Notes: generated by a model from the sequence alone, not told the origin. A stretch of DNA of 62,184 nucleotides from an uncultured Lachnospiraceae bacterium (GCA_944384155.1 CALWSG010000026.1:1-62184), one strand, 5' to 3'; shown: positions 1 to 9,226, counted from the stretch's first letter. Numbers and translations are program-made.

Positions 1-30
1 TACACAGTAGGATTTTATAAAGAAAGGTAA
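1..30 (+). CDS. possible C-terminal tail of an upstream gene
   Basis: Reading frame 1 is open from the window edge and ends in TAA at 28-30, giving nine codons. The AAAGGTAAGG ribosome site of the next gene overlaps this stop, as in tightly spaced operons. Nine codons are too few to identify a product, and the open frame may be chance. Confidence 0.2.
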   Translation, partial: YTVGFYKER

Positions 31-35
31 GGCAA

Positions 36-1859
36 ATGGGAGAAAAGATAAAATCAATAGGGAACATAGTTAGTATAATATTGTTTGTTATGATATTTTC
101 AGTAAAGGCATACGGAGCAGATTTTAATACATCAGTCTCGTCAGCAGAGGCGACACAGGGAGAAACGGTTACGGTAACAATAACATTTTCATCAGATGTA
201 ACTATAGGTGCATATGATATGAACATTCAGTATGATTCTAATGTTCTTGAATATGTATCAGGTGCAGATGGGGGCGGCGGCGGTTCCCTTCAGATAATTT
301 CAGAGATAGTAAATTCAAATAAGGATACAAGGACTATTACCTTTAAGGCTAAGTCACCGGGGACAAGTGCAATTAATGTAGTTAAGTTTGGCGACGTGTG
401 CGACATGAATGGTGATGACCTGACAGTAAAAGCCGGAAGCGGAAGTGTGACGGTTAAGGCACAGCCTGTTGCGTCAACAAATAATTATCTGTCATCATTG
501 CAGATTTCAGCAGTATATGACAATGGAGCCACAAGCGGGGTAACATTATCCCCGGGATTTTCAAAGGATGTAACGGAATATAATGTTTCCCTGGATGCGG
601 GAGCTTCAAGGCTTGTTGTGTCAGCAGCTGCAGAGGATGGCAAATCAACAGTAACTGTGGGAGGAACAAAGCTGGTGTCCGGAGCCAACACTGCTACTGT
701 GGAAGTAAAAGCAGAAAACGGAAGTGTGAGGGTATATTATATATACGCAAATGTTAAGGTTCCGGAAACTACAACACAGCCTCCTACGGAGGAGCCGGCA
801 ACGGAAGAACCTGCAACGGAGGAGCCCGCAACAGAGGAGCCGACAGATGCTCCGGAAGATGACACAAGAAAAATAAATATATCGGGAACGGAATATACAG
901 TAACAGATGTAACAGATGAAGTTGCATTGCCGGAGGGATTTGAAAAATCCCTGATTTCATGGAATGGAACAGAAATTACAGGTGCTTCCGATTTATCAAA
1001 AACATTATCACTTATATATGTGTTAAATGAGGCAACCGGGGAATATACATTTTTTATATATGAAGCAGAAGACGGAGGATATGAGCCGTTTCTCACATAT
1101 GATATTACTCAGAGAACTTATATTATGTTAAATGTGGAAGATGATTTGATGTACGGAGGAAGTCCTGCATATGAAAGCAGCAGTTTAGAGCTTGTTTCTA
1201 TGATGATAGGAAGCGGATATGTAGATGCATATAAATTAAAAAATCTGCAAAATATCTATATAGTGAGGGCTATGGACTGGTATAATAAAATAAATTATTA
1301 CTATTATAACAGTGATGACGGAAGCATGCTTCCTTACTTTGATATAGAAGCAGACAGCAGTAATAATCAACAGGTGGAAGCAATGCAGCAGTTGGTTTCG
1401 GATGAGCATGAGGCATATGAGGAGAGAATAAATAAGAGAAATATTTTAATCTGTGCTATGGGGATATTTATTGTTGTCCTATTGGCAGGAGGAATATGGG
1501 TAATTATAAAAGATAAAGGCATATTAAAAAAGAGCAGGGAAGATGAAGAACAAGAGTACGAAGACAGTGAATATGAAGATGAAATAAATACAGATAATGA
1601 GGATATTTCTAACGAGGATGGAAATATAGAGGAAAAAGCCGGGGAAAACAACGAAGAAGAGGCGGCGTCAGAGGAGCCGGGTATAGACCGGGAGAATAGT
1701 ATGCAGGAAAGCATTCAGGAGGACAGCTTAGCAAATAATGAGTGTGAGAAGGCTGAGGCAGGAGCAGAAGAAGCACAGGAAGAAAGCATACAGGAGACAA
1801 TGGGAGAGGAGGATATAGATAAGGCTATAGATGATTTGATTAATAAATTATCAAAGTAA
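36..1859 (+). CDS. Membrane-anchored cohesin-like surface protein
   Basis: A 607-residue secreted protein. Residues 1-28 form a signal peptide ending near AYGA. Residues about 30-140 resemble a cohesin/carbohydrate-binding beta-sandwich (FNTSVSSAEATQGETVTV, then GAYDMNIQYDSNVLEYVSG). Residues about 148-243 resemble the cadherin-like beta-sandwich repeat found in Clostridia surface proteins. A TEEPA-repeat linker (about 245-275) leads to an unassigned extracellular region. A single membrane helix lies at about 469-491, followed by a very acidic cytoplasmic tail rich in Glu and Asp. The architecture suggests a cell-surface adhesin or scaffold; there is no sortase motif. It ends 22 bases before clpC and may be cotranscribed with it. 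The family calls come from sequence pattern only, and the ligand is unknown. Confidence 0.75.
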   Translation: MGEKIKSIGNIVSIILFVMIFSVKAYGADFNTSVSSAEATQGETVTVTITFSSDVTIGAYDMNIQYDSNVLEYVSGADGGGGGSLQIISEIVNSNKDTRTITFKAKSPGTSAINVVKFGDVCDMNGDDLTVKAGSGSVTVKAQPVASTNNYLSSLQISAVYDNGATSGVTLSPGFSKDVTEYNVSLDAGASRLVVSAAAEDGKSTVTVGGTKLVSGANTATVEVKAENGSVRVYYIYANVKVPETTTQPPTEEPATEEPATEEPATEEPTDAPEDDTRKINISGTEYTVTDVTDEVALPEGFEKSLISWNGTEITGASDLSKTLSLIYVLNEATGEYTFFIYEAEDGGYEPFLTYDITQRTYIMLNVEDDLMYGGSPAYESSSLELVSMMIGSGYVDAYKLKNLQNIYIVRAMDWYNKINYYYYNSDDGSMLPYFDIEADSSNNQQVEAMQQLVSDEHEAYEERINKRNILICAMGIFIVVLLAGGIWVIIKDKGILKKSREDEEQEYEDSEYEDEINTDNEDISNEDGNIEEKAGENNEEEAASEEPGIDRENSMQESIQEDSLANNECEKAEAGAEEAQEESIQETMGEEDIDKAIDDLINKLSK

Positions 1860-1881
1860 TGATTAGGAAAGGACAGAGCAA

Positions 1882-4326
1882 ATGCAGGAGAAATTTACAA
1901 AAAGTGCAAAGCTGGCTATAGAATATGCACATAAATGTGCAAAGGATATGGAGCATGGATTTGTGGGAACAGAGCATATTCTATATGGTCTGGCAAAGGC
2001 AAGGGACAGTGTGGCATCGGTAATACTCAATAATTATAAGGTTACAGATGAGAGAATATTAGAGGTTATAGAAGGCTTTTTTTCGGCAAAACCGATAGGG
2101 GTTGCAGAGCCGGAGGGATTTTCTGCCAGTGCAGGTGCAGTACTTGAAAATGCGTCAAGAGAAGCCGCAAGATTTAAATCAAAAACCATAGGAACAGAGC
2201 ATTTGCTTATGGCGGTTCTTAAAGATATGGATTGTACAGGATTTAGAATACTATCTATGATGGACGTGAGCCATCAGAAAATGTATGGGGAAATTCTTGC
2301 TGCTATGGGACAGGAGCCTAATCTGGTTAAGGAGGAGTTTCAAAACGGAAGACCTGTAAAAAGCAGAAGACAGCACGGTCAGGCATTAGCACAGTACAGC
2401 AGGGATTTAACAGAGATGGCATCAGAGGGGAGACTTGACCCTGTGGTAAGACGTGAAGATGAGATAAATCGTGTAATACAAATATTAAGCAGAAGAACGA
2501 AAAATAATCCATGCCTTATAGGAGAGCCGGGAGTGGGAAAGACAGCGGTAGTAGAAGGTCTGGCAATAAGGATAGCGGAAGGAAGGGTGCCTGATTCAAT
2601 AAGAAATTTAAAGGTTTTGACACTGGACTTATCCGGTATGGTGGCAGGCTCTAAGTATAGGGGAGAGTTTGAGGAGCGTATTAAAAGGATAATAAACGAA
2701 GTAAAAAATGCAGGAAATATTTTACTGTTTATAGATGAAATACACACCATTATAGGTGCAGGAGGTGCAGAAGGGGCAATAGATGCAGCCAATATACTTA
2801 AGCCGTCATTGGCAAGGGGTGAGCTTCAGATAATAGGAGCCACAACCATATCAGAATACAGAAAGTATTTCGAGAAGGATGCGGCATTGGAAAGGAGATT
2901 TCAGCCTGTTAATATTCAGGAGCCTGATGAGAGTGCGGCAATAGATATATTAAAGGGATTGCGTCCAAGGTATGAGGAGCATCACGGGGTTATTATAACT
3001 GACAGTGCCATAGATGCCGCAGTTAAAATGTCAGAGAGATATATAAATGACCGGCATTTGCCTGACAAGGCAATAGACCTTATAGATGAGGCTTCATCAA
3101 AGGTGAGTCTGGCTGCTTATACGGTTCCTGACGAGGTAAAGGAGCTTGAGGAAAAAATTAAGGCATGTGAAAAAATGATAGAAGCATATATTGTAAAAGA
3201 AGAATATGCAAAGGCAGGCCAGATAAAGGAAGAGATGGAGAAAGAGGAGGACAGGCTCATTAAGCTTAATGACAGATGGAAAAGCTCAAGACGAAGCAAG
3301 AAACCGTCTGTTGATGAAAATGATATAGCAGATGTTGTATCAATGTGGACAAAAATACCTGTAAAGAAGCTTTCGGAAACAGAGAGCAACAGACTTAAGA
3401 AGCTTGAGAGAATTCTTCATAACAGAGTTGTGGGACAGGATGAGGCAGTAAATGCAGTGGCAAGGGCAGTAAAGCGTGGAAGAGTAGGGCTTAAGGATCC
3501 CAAGAGACCTATAGGTTCATTTCTGTTTTTGGGACCTACAGGAGTGGGTAAAACAGAGCTTTCAAAAGCACTTGCAGAGGCAGTGTTTGGTGATGAGAAT
3601 TCAATGATAAGAATTGATATGACTGAGTATATGGAAAAGCACAGCGTATCTAAAATAATAGGTTCACCTCCGGGATACGTAGGCTTTGAGGAGGGGGGAC
3701 AGCTGAGCGAAAAGGTAAGGAGAAATCCATATTCCGTAATATTGTTTGACGAGATAGAAAAGGCACATCCCGATGTGTTTAATATACTGCTTCAGGTTCT
3801 TGACGACGGACATATAACAGACACTCAGGGAAGACGCGTCGACTTTAAGAATACCATTATTATAATGACCTCCAATGCAGGTGCTGAGAGGATAATGGAT
3901 CCTAAGAAGCTGGGATTTGGTGCAGGAGATGATGAGAAGGCTGATTATGAATCAATGAAAGCATCTGTTATGGAAGTGCTGAAAAAAATGTTTAAGCCGG
4001 AATTTTTAAACAGAATAGATGAAACTATAGTATTTCATGCACTTACAAAAAAGGATATGGGAGATATTATTACCATTATGCTTAAGGAAATTCAGAAAAG
4101 AATTAAGGAGCAGATGAATATAACATTGAATATAACCCCTGCTGCAAAGAAATATATAGTTGAGAAGTATTATGACAAAAAGTATGGCGCAAGACCGATT
4201 AGAAGAGCATTGCAAAACACTATAGAGGATAAGCTTGCAGAGGAAATTTTGGAGGGGAATATTAAAAGAGGTGATACGGTAAATGTTGCGGTATCCGACA
4301 GGAATTTAAAGTTTAATGTACAATAA
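1882..4326 (+). CDS. clpC: ATP-dependent Clp protease ATP-binding subunit ClpC
   Basis: An 814-residue AAA+ unfoldase that normally feeds substrates to the ClpP protease in the cytoplasm. The N-terminal double Clp repeat (about 1-145) holds the FVGTEHIL and IGTEHLLMAV motifs. The first AAA domain has Walker A GEPGVGKT near residue 214 and a DEIHT Walker B. A middle domain with a UVR-like coiled segment (KAGQIKEEMEKEEDRL) marks ClpC rather than ClpB. The second AAA domain has GPTGVGKTE near residue 551 and a C-terminal region of usual length. The gene lacks the classical ctsR-mcsA-mcsB neighbours; it sits between a surface-protein gene and a small unknown gene. A GGAAAGGA ribosome site precedes the ATG. 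Confidence 0.97.
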   Translation: MQEKFTKSAKLAIEYAHKCAKDMEHGFVGTEHILYGLAKARDSVASVILNNYKVTDERILEVIEGFFSAKPIGVAEPEGFSASAGAVLENASREAARFKSKTIGTEHLLMAVLKDMDCTGFRILSMMDVSHQKMYGEILAAMGQEPNLVKEEFQNGRPVKSRRQHGQALAQYSRDLTEMASEGRLDPVVRREDEINRVIQILSRRTKNNPCLIGEPGVGKTAVVEGLAIRIAEGRVPDSIRNLKVLTLDLSGMVAGSKYRGEFEERIKRIINEVKNAGNILLFIDEIHTIIGAGGAEGAIDAANILKPSLARGELQIIGATTISEYRKYFEKDAALERRFQPVNIQEPDESAAIDILKGLRPRYEEHHGVIITDSAIDAAVKMSERYINDRHLPDKAIDLIDEASSKVSLAAYTVPDEVKELEEKIKACEKMIEAYIVKEEYAKAGQIKEEMEKEEDRLIKLNDRWKSSRRSKKPSVDENDIADVVSMWTKIPVKKLSETESNRLKKLERILHNRVVGQDEAVNAVARAVKRGRVGLKDPKRPIGSFLFLGPTGVGKTELSKALAEAVFGDENSMIRIDMTEYMEKHSVSKIIGSPPGYVGFEEGGQLSEKVRRNPYSVILFDEIEKAHPDVFNILLQVLDDGHITDTQGRRVDFKNTIIIMTSNAGAERIMDPKKLGFGAGDDEKADYESMKASVMEVLKKMFKPEFLNRIDETIVFHALTKKDMGDIITIMLKEIQKRIKEQMNITLNITPAAKKYIVEKYYDKKYGARPIRRALQNTIEDKLAEEILEGNIKRGDTVNVAVSDRNLKFNVQ

Positions 4327-4339
4327 CGGCAAAAATGTG

Positions 4340-4368
4340 TTGGATATTTTTACCATATGTGATACAAT
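4340..4368 (+). promoter_or_regulatory. sigma-A-type promoter for the 137-aa gene
   Basis: TTGGAT (4340-4345) and TACAAT (4363-4368) are separated by 17 bases and lie 90 bases before the start codon. This suggests that the small gene after clpC has its own promoter. Confidence 0.6.
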
Positions 4369-4457
4369 ACAATTATCAATTAACGTGAAAATGGCAGATA
4401 CTATTTTTTCACTCTGAAAAAGAAAAAAACATAAAATACCATAGGAGGATTAAGAAA

Positions 4458-4871
4458 ATGCCAGTAATAGAAGGATTAATCCGTAGGGAGGCAGACGGAA
4501 CCATAAGCTTTGGAGATTACACTTTAGACACAAAGTCAAAGGTGTCAGATTACGAGATAAACGGTGATTTATATAAGGTTAAGACCTTTAAGGAGATTAC
4601 AAAGCTTGAGAAAAACGGAATGTTCGTGTATGAGTCTGTGCCGGGAACGGCAGTTATGAACATGTCTTTAACTGACAATGGTATGACATTTACCGTAGAG
4701 AGCGACTGTGATTCTCAGATTACTGTTGAAATGGAGCCTGAAACGGAATATACCATATATATAGACGGACAGAATGCAGGAAGAATGAAAACAAACTTAG
4801 GTGGAAAGCTGTCCCTAAGTATAGAGAATAAGGGAATCGAAAAGGCTGATATAGAGATAAAAAAGGCATAG
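4458..4871 (+). CDS. Conserved small protein of unknown function
   Basis: A 137-residue soluble protein without signal peptide or membrane segments. Its start follows a strong AGGAGG at 4443-4448. The sequence looks almost all-beta: N-terminal hairpins around TISFGDYTLDTKSKVSDYEI, then a C-terminal half (VESDCDSQITVEMEPETEYTIYIDGQ) that reads like a small beta-sandwich or Ig-like fold. Proteins of this size at clpC-radA junctions in Lachnospiraceae are, as I recall, sometimes labelled endosialidase, but I see no glycosidase motif, so that label should not be copied. It has its own promoter and a terminator hairpin behind it, making it a single-gene unit. The function is unknown. Confidence 0.7.
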   Translation: MPVIEGLIRREADGTISFGDYTLDTKSKVSDYEINGDLYKVKTFKEITKLEKNGMFVYESVPGTAVMNMSLTDNGMTFTVESDCDSQITVEMEPETEYTIYIDGQNAGRMKTNLGGKLSLSIENKGIEKADIEIKKA

Positions 4872-4903
4872 TTATATAAACATATATATTAATATAAAAT
4901 TTT

Positions 4904-4930
4904 AGTGCCGCTTAAAAGCGGCACTTTATA
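4904..4930 (+). terminator. intrinsic terminator after the 137-aa gene
   Basis: An eight-base-pair perfect stem (AGTGCCGC at 4904-4911, GCGGCACT at 4918-4925) with a six-base loop is followed by TTTATA. The T-run is short, so some readthrough into radA is likely. An upstream in-frame ATG for radA at 4905 lies inside this hairpin, which argues against that start. Confidence 0.7.
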
Positions 4931-4946
4931 TAAGCAGGAGGAGAGT

Positions 4947-6305
4947 GTGAAAAAGGTTAAAGAAACAGCTTTTTTCTGTAAAGAATGCGGATATGAATCT
5001 TCTAAGTGGCTGGGACAGTGTCCGGGCTGCAGGGAGTGGAATACTATGGTGGAGGAGCCTGTGGCAGGTAAAAAAAAGCCGGATAGCCGTGTAGGCACAG
5101 GAAGGGAGAAACCTGCTCTTTTAAGGGATATTCAAACAGATGATGATGAGCGGTTATCCACAGGCTTTAAGGAGCTTGACAGGGTTCTTGGAGGGGGAAT
5201 AGTAAGAGGTTCTCTTGTGCTTATCGGAGGTGACCCCGGAATAGGAAAATCCACTATACTGCTTCAGATATGCAAAAATTTGGCGGATAAGGGCAAAGAT
5301 GTGCTGTACATATCAGGAGAGGAGTCATTAAAGCAGATAAAACTGAGGGCAGACCGTATAGGAGAGTTTAATGACGGATTAAAGCTTTTGTGTGAGACAA
5401 ATCTTGAAAACATAGAGGAAAGTCTTAGGGAGATGAAGCCCTATGCTGCAGTTATTGATTCTATACAGACTATGTACAGAGAGGATGTGGCAAGCGCTCC
5501 GGGAAGTGTAAGTCAGGTAAGGGAGTCAACCAATATATTGATGCAGACAGCAAAAAGCTTGGGCATTGCAATATTTATAGTAGGTCATGTTACTAAGGAG
5601 GGAGTAGTGGCGGGTCCCAGAGTTCTTGAGCATATGGTAGATACGGTGCTTTATTTTGAGGGAGACCGGCATGCCTCTTACAGAATATTAAGGGGAGTGA
5701 AAAACAGATTCGGTTCAACAAATGAGATAGGCGTATTTGAAATGATGGACAAAGGACTAAAAGAGGTTGAGAATCCTTCTGAGTATATGCTAAACGGAAG
5801 ACCTGAAAATGCATCGGGCTCAGTAGTTGCATGTTCAATAGAAGGAACAAGACCGGTTCTTGTGGAGATACAGGCATTAGCATGCAGGACAAGCTTTGGA
5901 ATGCCAAGAAGAACAGCAGCAGGCACTGATTATAACAGAGTGAATCTTCTTATAGCTGTGCTGGAAAAGCGGCTTGGCATGAAATTCAGCGAGTATGATG
6001 TATATATTAATATGGCAGGAGGCATAAGACTAAATGAACCTGCATTGGATTTAGGCATTATTATGTCGCTTATATCAAGCTATAAGGACAGACCTATAGA
6101 TGAGAAAATTGTAGCCTTTGGAGAGGTTGGATTATCAGGAGAAGTAAGAGCTGTAAGCATGGCAGACAGAAGAGCAGGAGAGGCAAAGAAGCTGGGCTTT
6201 GAAACATGCATCATGCCAATGGTATCGTCACAAGCTATAAAAAATATGTCAGGAATCAAGATAATAGGTATAGACAATATAAGGGAATTAATTAATATTA
6301 TATAA
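4947..6305 (+). CDS. radA: DNA repair protein RadA (Sms)
   Basis: A 452-residue branch-migration ATPase that helps process recombination intermediates. The N-terminal C4 zinc finger (CKECGY and CPGC) is followed by a RecA-like core with Walker A GDPGIGKS. The RadA signature KNRFG follows, then a C-terminal Lon-protease-like domain (residues about 285-450) that lacks proteolytic function in the family. I place the start at GTG 4947, ten bases after the onset of GGAGGAGAG (4937-4945). An ATG 42 bases upstream would lie in a terminator stem and add residues atypical of the family. The gene follows clpC at one gene's distance, as in many Firmicutes. Confidence 0.96.
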   Translation: MKKVKETAFFCKECGYESSKWLGQCPGCREWNTMVEEPVAGKKKPDSRVGTGREKPALLRDIQTDDDERLSTGFKELDRVLGGGIVRGSLVLIGGDPGIGKSTILLQICKNLADKGKDVLYISGEESLKQIKLRADRIGEFNDGLKLLCETNLENIEESLREMKPYAAVIDSIQTMYREDVASAPGSVSQVRESTNILMQTAKSLGIAIFIVGHVTKEGVVAGPRVLEHMVDTVLYFEGDRHASYRILRGVKNRFGSTNEIGVFEMMDKGLKEVENPSEYMLNGRPENASGSVVACSIEGTRPVLVEIQALACRTSFGMPRRTAAGTDYNRVNLLIAVLEKRLGMKFSEYDVYINMAGGIRLNEPALDLGIIMSLISSYKDRPIDEKIVAFGEVGLSGEVRAVSMADRRAGEAKKLGFETCIMPMVSSQAIKNMSGIKIIGIDNIRELINII

Positions 6306-6350
6306 AGCGGAGCTGCTTAAGCTCAAAAAAAAGATGGAGGTACATATAAT

Positions 6351-6995
6351 ATGGATAATCAGTTAGCAGAACAGATAATGAATATAGTGGAGGACTTGGA
6401 TGCATCACAGCTTAAGCTGGAAAAGAATGCATTTGATGTAATTAATTCATCAGATACATCCCTTAACCTTGTTAAGGATGGTATAGATGCTGTGGAAAAT
6501 CTTGTAGGAAAAATACAGCAGCTTCATGAGTCTGTTCGTGCATCACAGAAGGCAATGGAGCAGATGACAGAAGTGTCTAAGGTTATTGCGCAGTTTGCAA
6601 ATGTAATATCAGGAATAGCAAATAAGACAAATATACTTTCACTTAATGCCTCCATAGAGGCGGCAAGGGCAGGAGAACACGGAAGAGGCTTTGCCGTGGT
6701 GGCAGAGGAGGTTCAAAAGCTTGCAAATCAGTCAAAATCATCATCTGCCGAAATTGCAGATAAGATAAAGGCAGTTCAGGAATATGTTGATGGAATAACA
6801 GAGGTTATGGGTGATATATATGAAAACTCCGAGGAGCAGAATCAAATGGCATCATCAATAGGAGAGCTTTTGCAGAAGGTTCTGGAGGCTGCCATGGTGG
6901 CAAATGACGTTTCAAGAAACATGGAAAATGAGATTGCATATCAGAGGGATATTACAGATAAGGCAAGGGTGGCATTAAATAGCTGTGAGGAATAA
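6351..6995 (+). CDS. Soluble methyl-accepting chemotaxis-type signalling protein
   Basis: A 214-residue all-helical protein consisting almost entirely of a chemoreceptor cytoplasmic signalling hairpin. The diagnostic tip is intact ([20 protein letters not shown], then [12 protein letters not shown]). There is no signal peptide, transmembrane helix, HAMP or sensor domain, so it is cytosolic and far shorter than standard receptors (usually over 500 residues). It could couple to CheA/CheW as a soluble receptor, or act in a non-chemotactic array. No other chemotaxis genes occur in the window. The start follows GATGGAGG with normal spacing. The domain call is firm; the partner and signal are unknown. 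Confidence 0.85.
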   Translation: MDNQLAEQIMNIVEDLDASQLKLEKNAFDVINSSDTSLNLVKDGIDAVENLVGKIQQLHESVRASQKAMEQMTEVSKVIAQFANVISGIANKTNILSLNASIEAARAGEHGRGFAVVAEEVQKLANQSKSSSAEIADKIKAVQEYVDGITEVMGDIYENSEEQNQMASSIGELLQKVLEAAMVANDVSRNMENEIAYQRDITDKARVALNSCEE

Positions 6996-7152
6996 TATAG
7001 TTAAGATGTTAAAAGGAATTGATTTGAAAAGCAAGTCCTTCTTAATTCTAGGTTAATGATATGTGAGTAAAATAATATAAATATATAGATAATTATAAGT
7101 AATTCATTAGTATTTTAAACATAATGTGAAACTGAAAAATGGAGGTATGTGT

Positions 7153-8316
7153 ATGAAAATAAAAATAGGAGTTTTTGTATTATTTGTTTTTCTAATTTTG
7201 GCAGGAAGTCAAAATGGAATTTTAGCAGAAGAAGAAATACAATCATATAATAAATCAGAAAATCAACAGATGTATTTTTGTATTGAGCATATAAATAAAA
7301 AATTTGATAATGTGATATTACAAAATTATGATATGAATATAGTTTATTCTATTAAGTTTGAAAATGAGCAAATTGATTTATATCCTCAGTTTATTTCAAA
7401 ATTGGATGCAATTAAAATGATTAAGTGTGATGCAGAAAGAGTAATTGTGTTGTTGAAAGAGAAATATAGTTTGGATAATATGGTTTTGGAAAATTGGAAA
7501 GATTATCGAAATGCACTTGAGAATTTAATGAGAGATGTTAATAAACCTGAATGGTGTACTGCAAGCAACGATGAAATTAAAAAGTTGAATGCAGTGTTTA
7601 GGGGATTGGAAAATGAGGAGTTTAATATAGAAATAATTAATACAATAAACAATAATAATACAGAAATGTTATTAGAAGATAAGGAGTTTATTGGATTACT
7701 ACCAATTAGACTAGAAAATATCGGGTTGCATCAAATATTTATAAATAAAAATAATGATAGTCAGAGTATATATTTAAAAGAAAATATATTGGAATTAAAA
7801 GCAGCATCTGGATATTCTAATACTAGTGCGTTAAAATATGCTACAGCACATGCAACAAGCAGAAATACTTCTCAGTATGCTTCATTTAGTGCTGACTGTA
7901 CTAACTTTGTTTCACAGATAATGGAAGCAGGGGGAAAGCAACAGGATAATACAGGTAATAAAAATAGTGGTTGGTGGTACAAAGGGAGATATAGTTATTC
8001 GCTTTCGTGGACTGTAGCTCATAATTTTGTTGCATATTTTAAAATATATACAGGTACTACATATCATAGGCAATTTAGCAGAGATTTGAAAACAGGCGAT
8101 TATATTGCACTTGATGAAGATCAAGATGGAAGAATTGACCATATGGGATATGTTGTGCAAGTGTCAGTTATAGAGGCTACAGCTGAAGATGGTCATATAT
8201 ATGAAAAATATAAAGTTGCACAGCATACACCGGATTATCTTTTGTGGACAACAGATGAAGATAATCATTGGGAAACTTATAATTGCAAGGGAACATATTA
8301 TATTGTAAGACCGTAA
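7153..8316 (+). CDS. Secreted amidase-domain protein (Amidase_6-like)
   Basis: A 387-residue exported protein. Residues 1-26 form a signal peptide ending near ILAEEE. A Lys/Asn/Ile-rich N-terminal region (about 30-215) has no recognisable motif. The C-terminal ~160 residues match the putative amidase / NlpC-like fold: YATAHATSRNTSQYASFSAD followed by Cys-Thr-Asn-Phe-Val-Ser gives the candidate catalytic Cys, and DGRIDHMGYVV supplies the candidate His. Cell-wall peptide cleavage is plausible, but the substrate is unknown. I chose ATG 7153, six bases after GGAGGT (7141-7146); an in-frame ATG at 7126 precedes that site. Base composition is more AT-rich than the flanking genes, hinting at transfer. 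It is followed 19 bases later by a membrane-protein gene and is probably cotranscribed. Confidence 0.75.
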   Translation: MKIKIGVFVLFVFLILAGSQNGILAEEEIQSYNKSENQQMYFCIEHINKKFDNVILQNYDMNIVYSIKFENEQIDLYPQFISKLDAIKMIKCDAERVIVLLKEKYSLDNMVLENWKDYRNALENLMRDVNKPEWCTASNDEIKKLNAVFRGLENEEFNIEIINTINNNNTEMLLEDKEFIGLLPIRLENIGLHQIFINKNNDSQSIYLKENILELKAASGYSNTSALKYATAHATSRNTSQYASFSADCTNFVSQIMEAGGKQQDNTGNKNSGWWYKGRYSYSLSWTVAHNFVAYFKIYTGTTYHRQFSRDLKTGDYIALDEDQDGRIDHMGYVVQVSVIEATAEDGHIYEKYKVAQHTPDYLLWTTDEDNHWETYNCKGTYYIVRP

Positions 8317-8335
8317 AAAATTAGGAGGGGTATGT

Positions 8336-9226
8336 ATGAAGAACATTAAATCAAGTATATTACTTACTGCATTGATGATGGTCAATGTGATATTTTTATT
8401 TCTTATATGGTGGAAAGTATATGAATATGTAAATATTAATATGGAAGATGAGATTTTATTAAGCAGTAAAATTGGTATAGAATACATATGTATGGATATG
8501 ATTGCAGCAGCAGTATATGTTATAGGAATAGTGTTGGCAATAGCAGGAATATGGCTGTCAGCAATAAATGGGGCAAAAATACCTGTATTCATAACCGGAT
8601 GGGGAGGAGTGTTGTTTATAGTTTCGTTGATAGTATGTTACTATAACGAGAATATCATATATTTGGCCGGTAAAGGGGAACTTACGCAAAATTACTATAT
8701 AGGAACGATATATGCCATTATAAGTGTTCTGGTCGTGACATTTTGTATATTTTTTAGAGCTTATAATATAGAAATGAATAAGGCGTTAATAAAAGAAAAT
8801 ATAATTAGTACAATAATTATAGGAATAAATTTTTTGTTTTTACCATTAGTATGGTGGCAAAAACATGATATGTTAATAGGGAGACCGGATGATTATATTA
8901 TGAGTGATAAAACCGGAATTGAATATATGCATAGAGTAGGAAGTATATGGATATATATTATGGCATTAGTAATGATTTTTGCGGCAATATGGCTAATGGC
9001 AGTAAGAAATATAAGAAGAATCTTGCCACTAATATTAATGTTGTCGGGTATGGTTTTGTTTATTGTTTCATTCTTTATTAAAGATGCGACAGAAATTTGG
9101 TATATGGAAAATAGTGGAGGAGAACTAACAGCAGCCTATTATATAGCATTGGTTTATGCCATTGTTTCAGTGCTTATTGTAGCGGGAATTAATATTTTTA
9201 AGAAATATAAAAATATTATTAATTGA
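8336..9226 (+). CDS. Internally duplicated multi-pass membrane protein, unknown function
   Basis: A 296-residue protein with about eight hydrophobic segments in two homologous halves of roughly 145 residues. Matching positions include SKIGIEY/DKTGIEY, GVLFIVSLIV/GMVLFIVSFFI and GELTQNYYIGTIYAIISVLVV-like segments against GELTAAYYIALVYAIVSVLIV-like segments. Each half therefore appears to be a four-helix unit that was tandemly duplicated and fused. No catalytic or transport motif is recognised. It starts at ATG 8336 after TTAGGAGGGG and directly follows the secreted amidase gene, so the pair may act together at the envelope, for example as enzyme plus membrane partner or immunity-like protein. 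That role is speculation. Confidence 0.7.
   Translation: MKNIKSSILLTALMMVNVIFLFLIWWKVYEYVNINMEDEILLSSKIGIEYICMDMIAAAVYVIGIVLAIAGIWLSAINGAKIPVFITGWGGVLFIVSLIVCYYNENIIYLAGKGELTQNYYIGTIYAIISVLVVTFCIFFRAYNIEMNKALIKENIISTIIIGINFLFLPLVWWQKHDMLIGRPDDYIMSDKTGIEYMHRVGSIWIYIMALVMIFAAIWLMAVRNIRRILPLILMLSGMVLFIVSFFIKDATEIWYMENSGGELTAAYYIALVYAIVSVLIVAGINIFKKYKNIIN

Noticed and set aside
783..846. Tandem 15-base repeats as a possible phase-variation site
   Set aside because: The unit length is a multiple of three and encodes a normal TEEPA linker, so copy changes would not shift the frame.
737..1096. Minus-strand frame with a Val-Ala-Gly-Ser-Ser repeat
   Set aside because: The repeat is the reverse reading of the TEEPA linker codons of the cohesin-like gene.
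4905..4946. Upstream ATG as the radA start
   Set aside because: It lies inside the terminator stem, and the GGAGGAG site fits GTG 4947.
6306..6350. GAGCT/AGCTC hairpin after radA as a plus-strand terminator
   Set aside because: It is followed by A residues rather than T residues, so it cannot terminate plus-strand transcription, and there is no minus-strand gene for it to serve.
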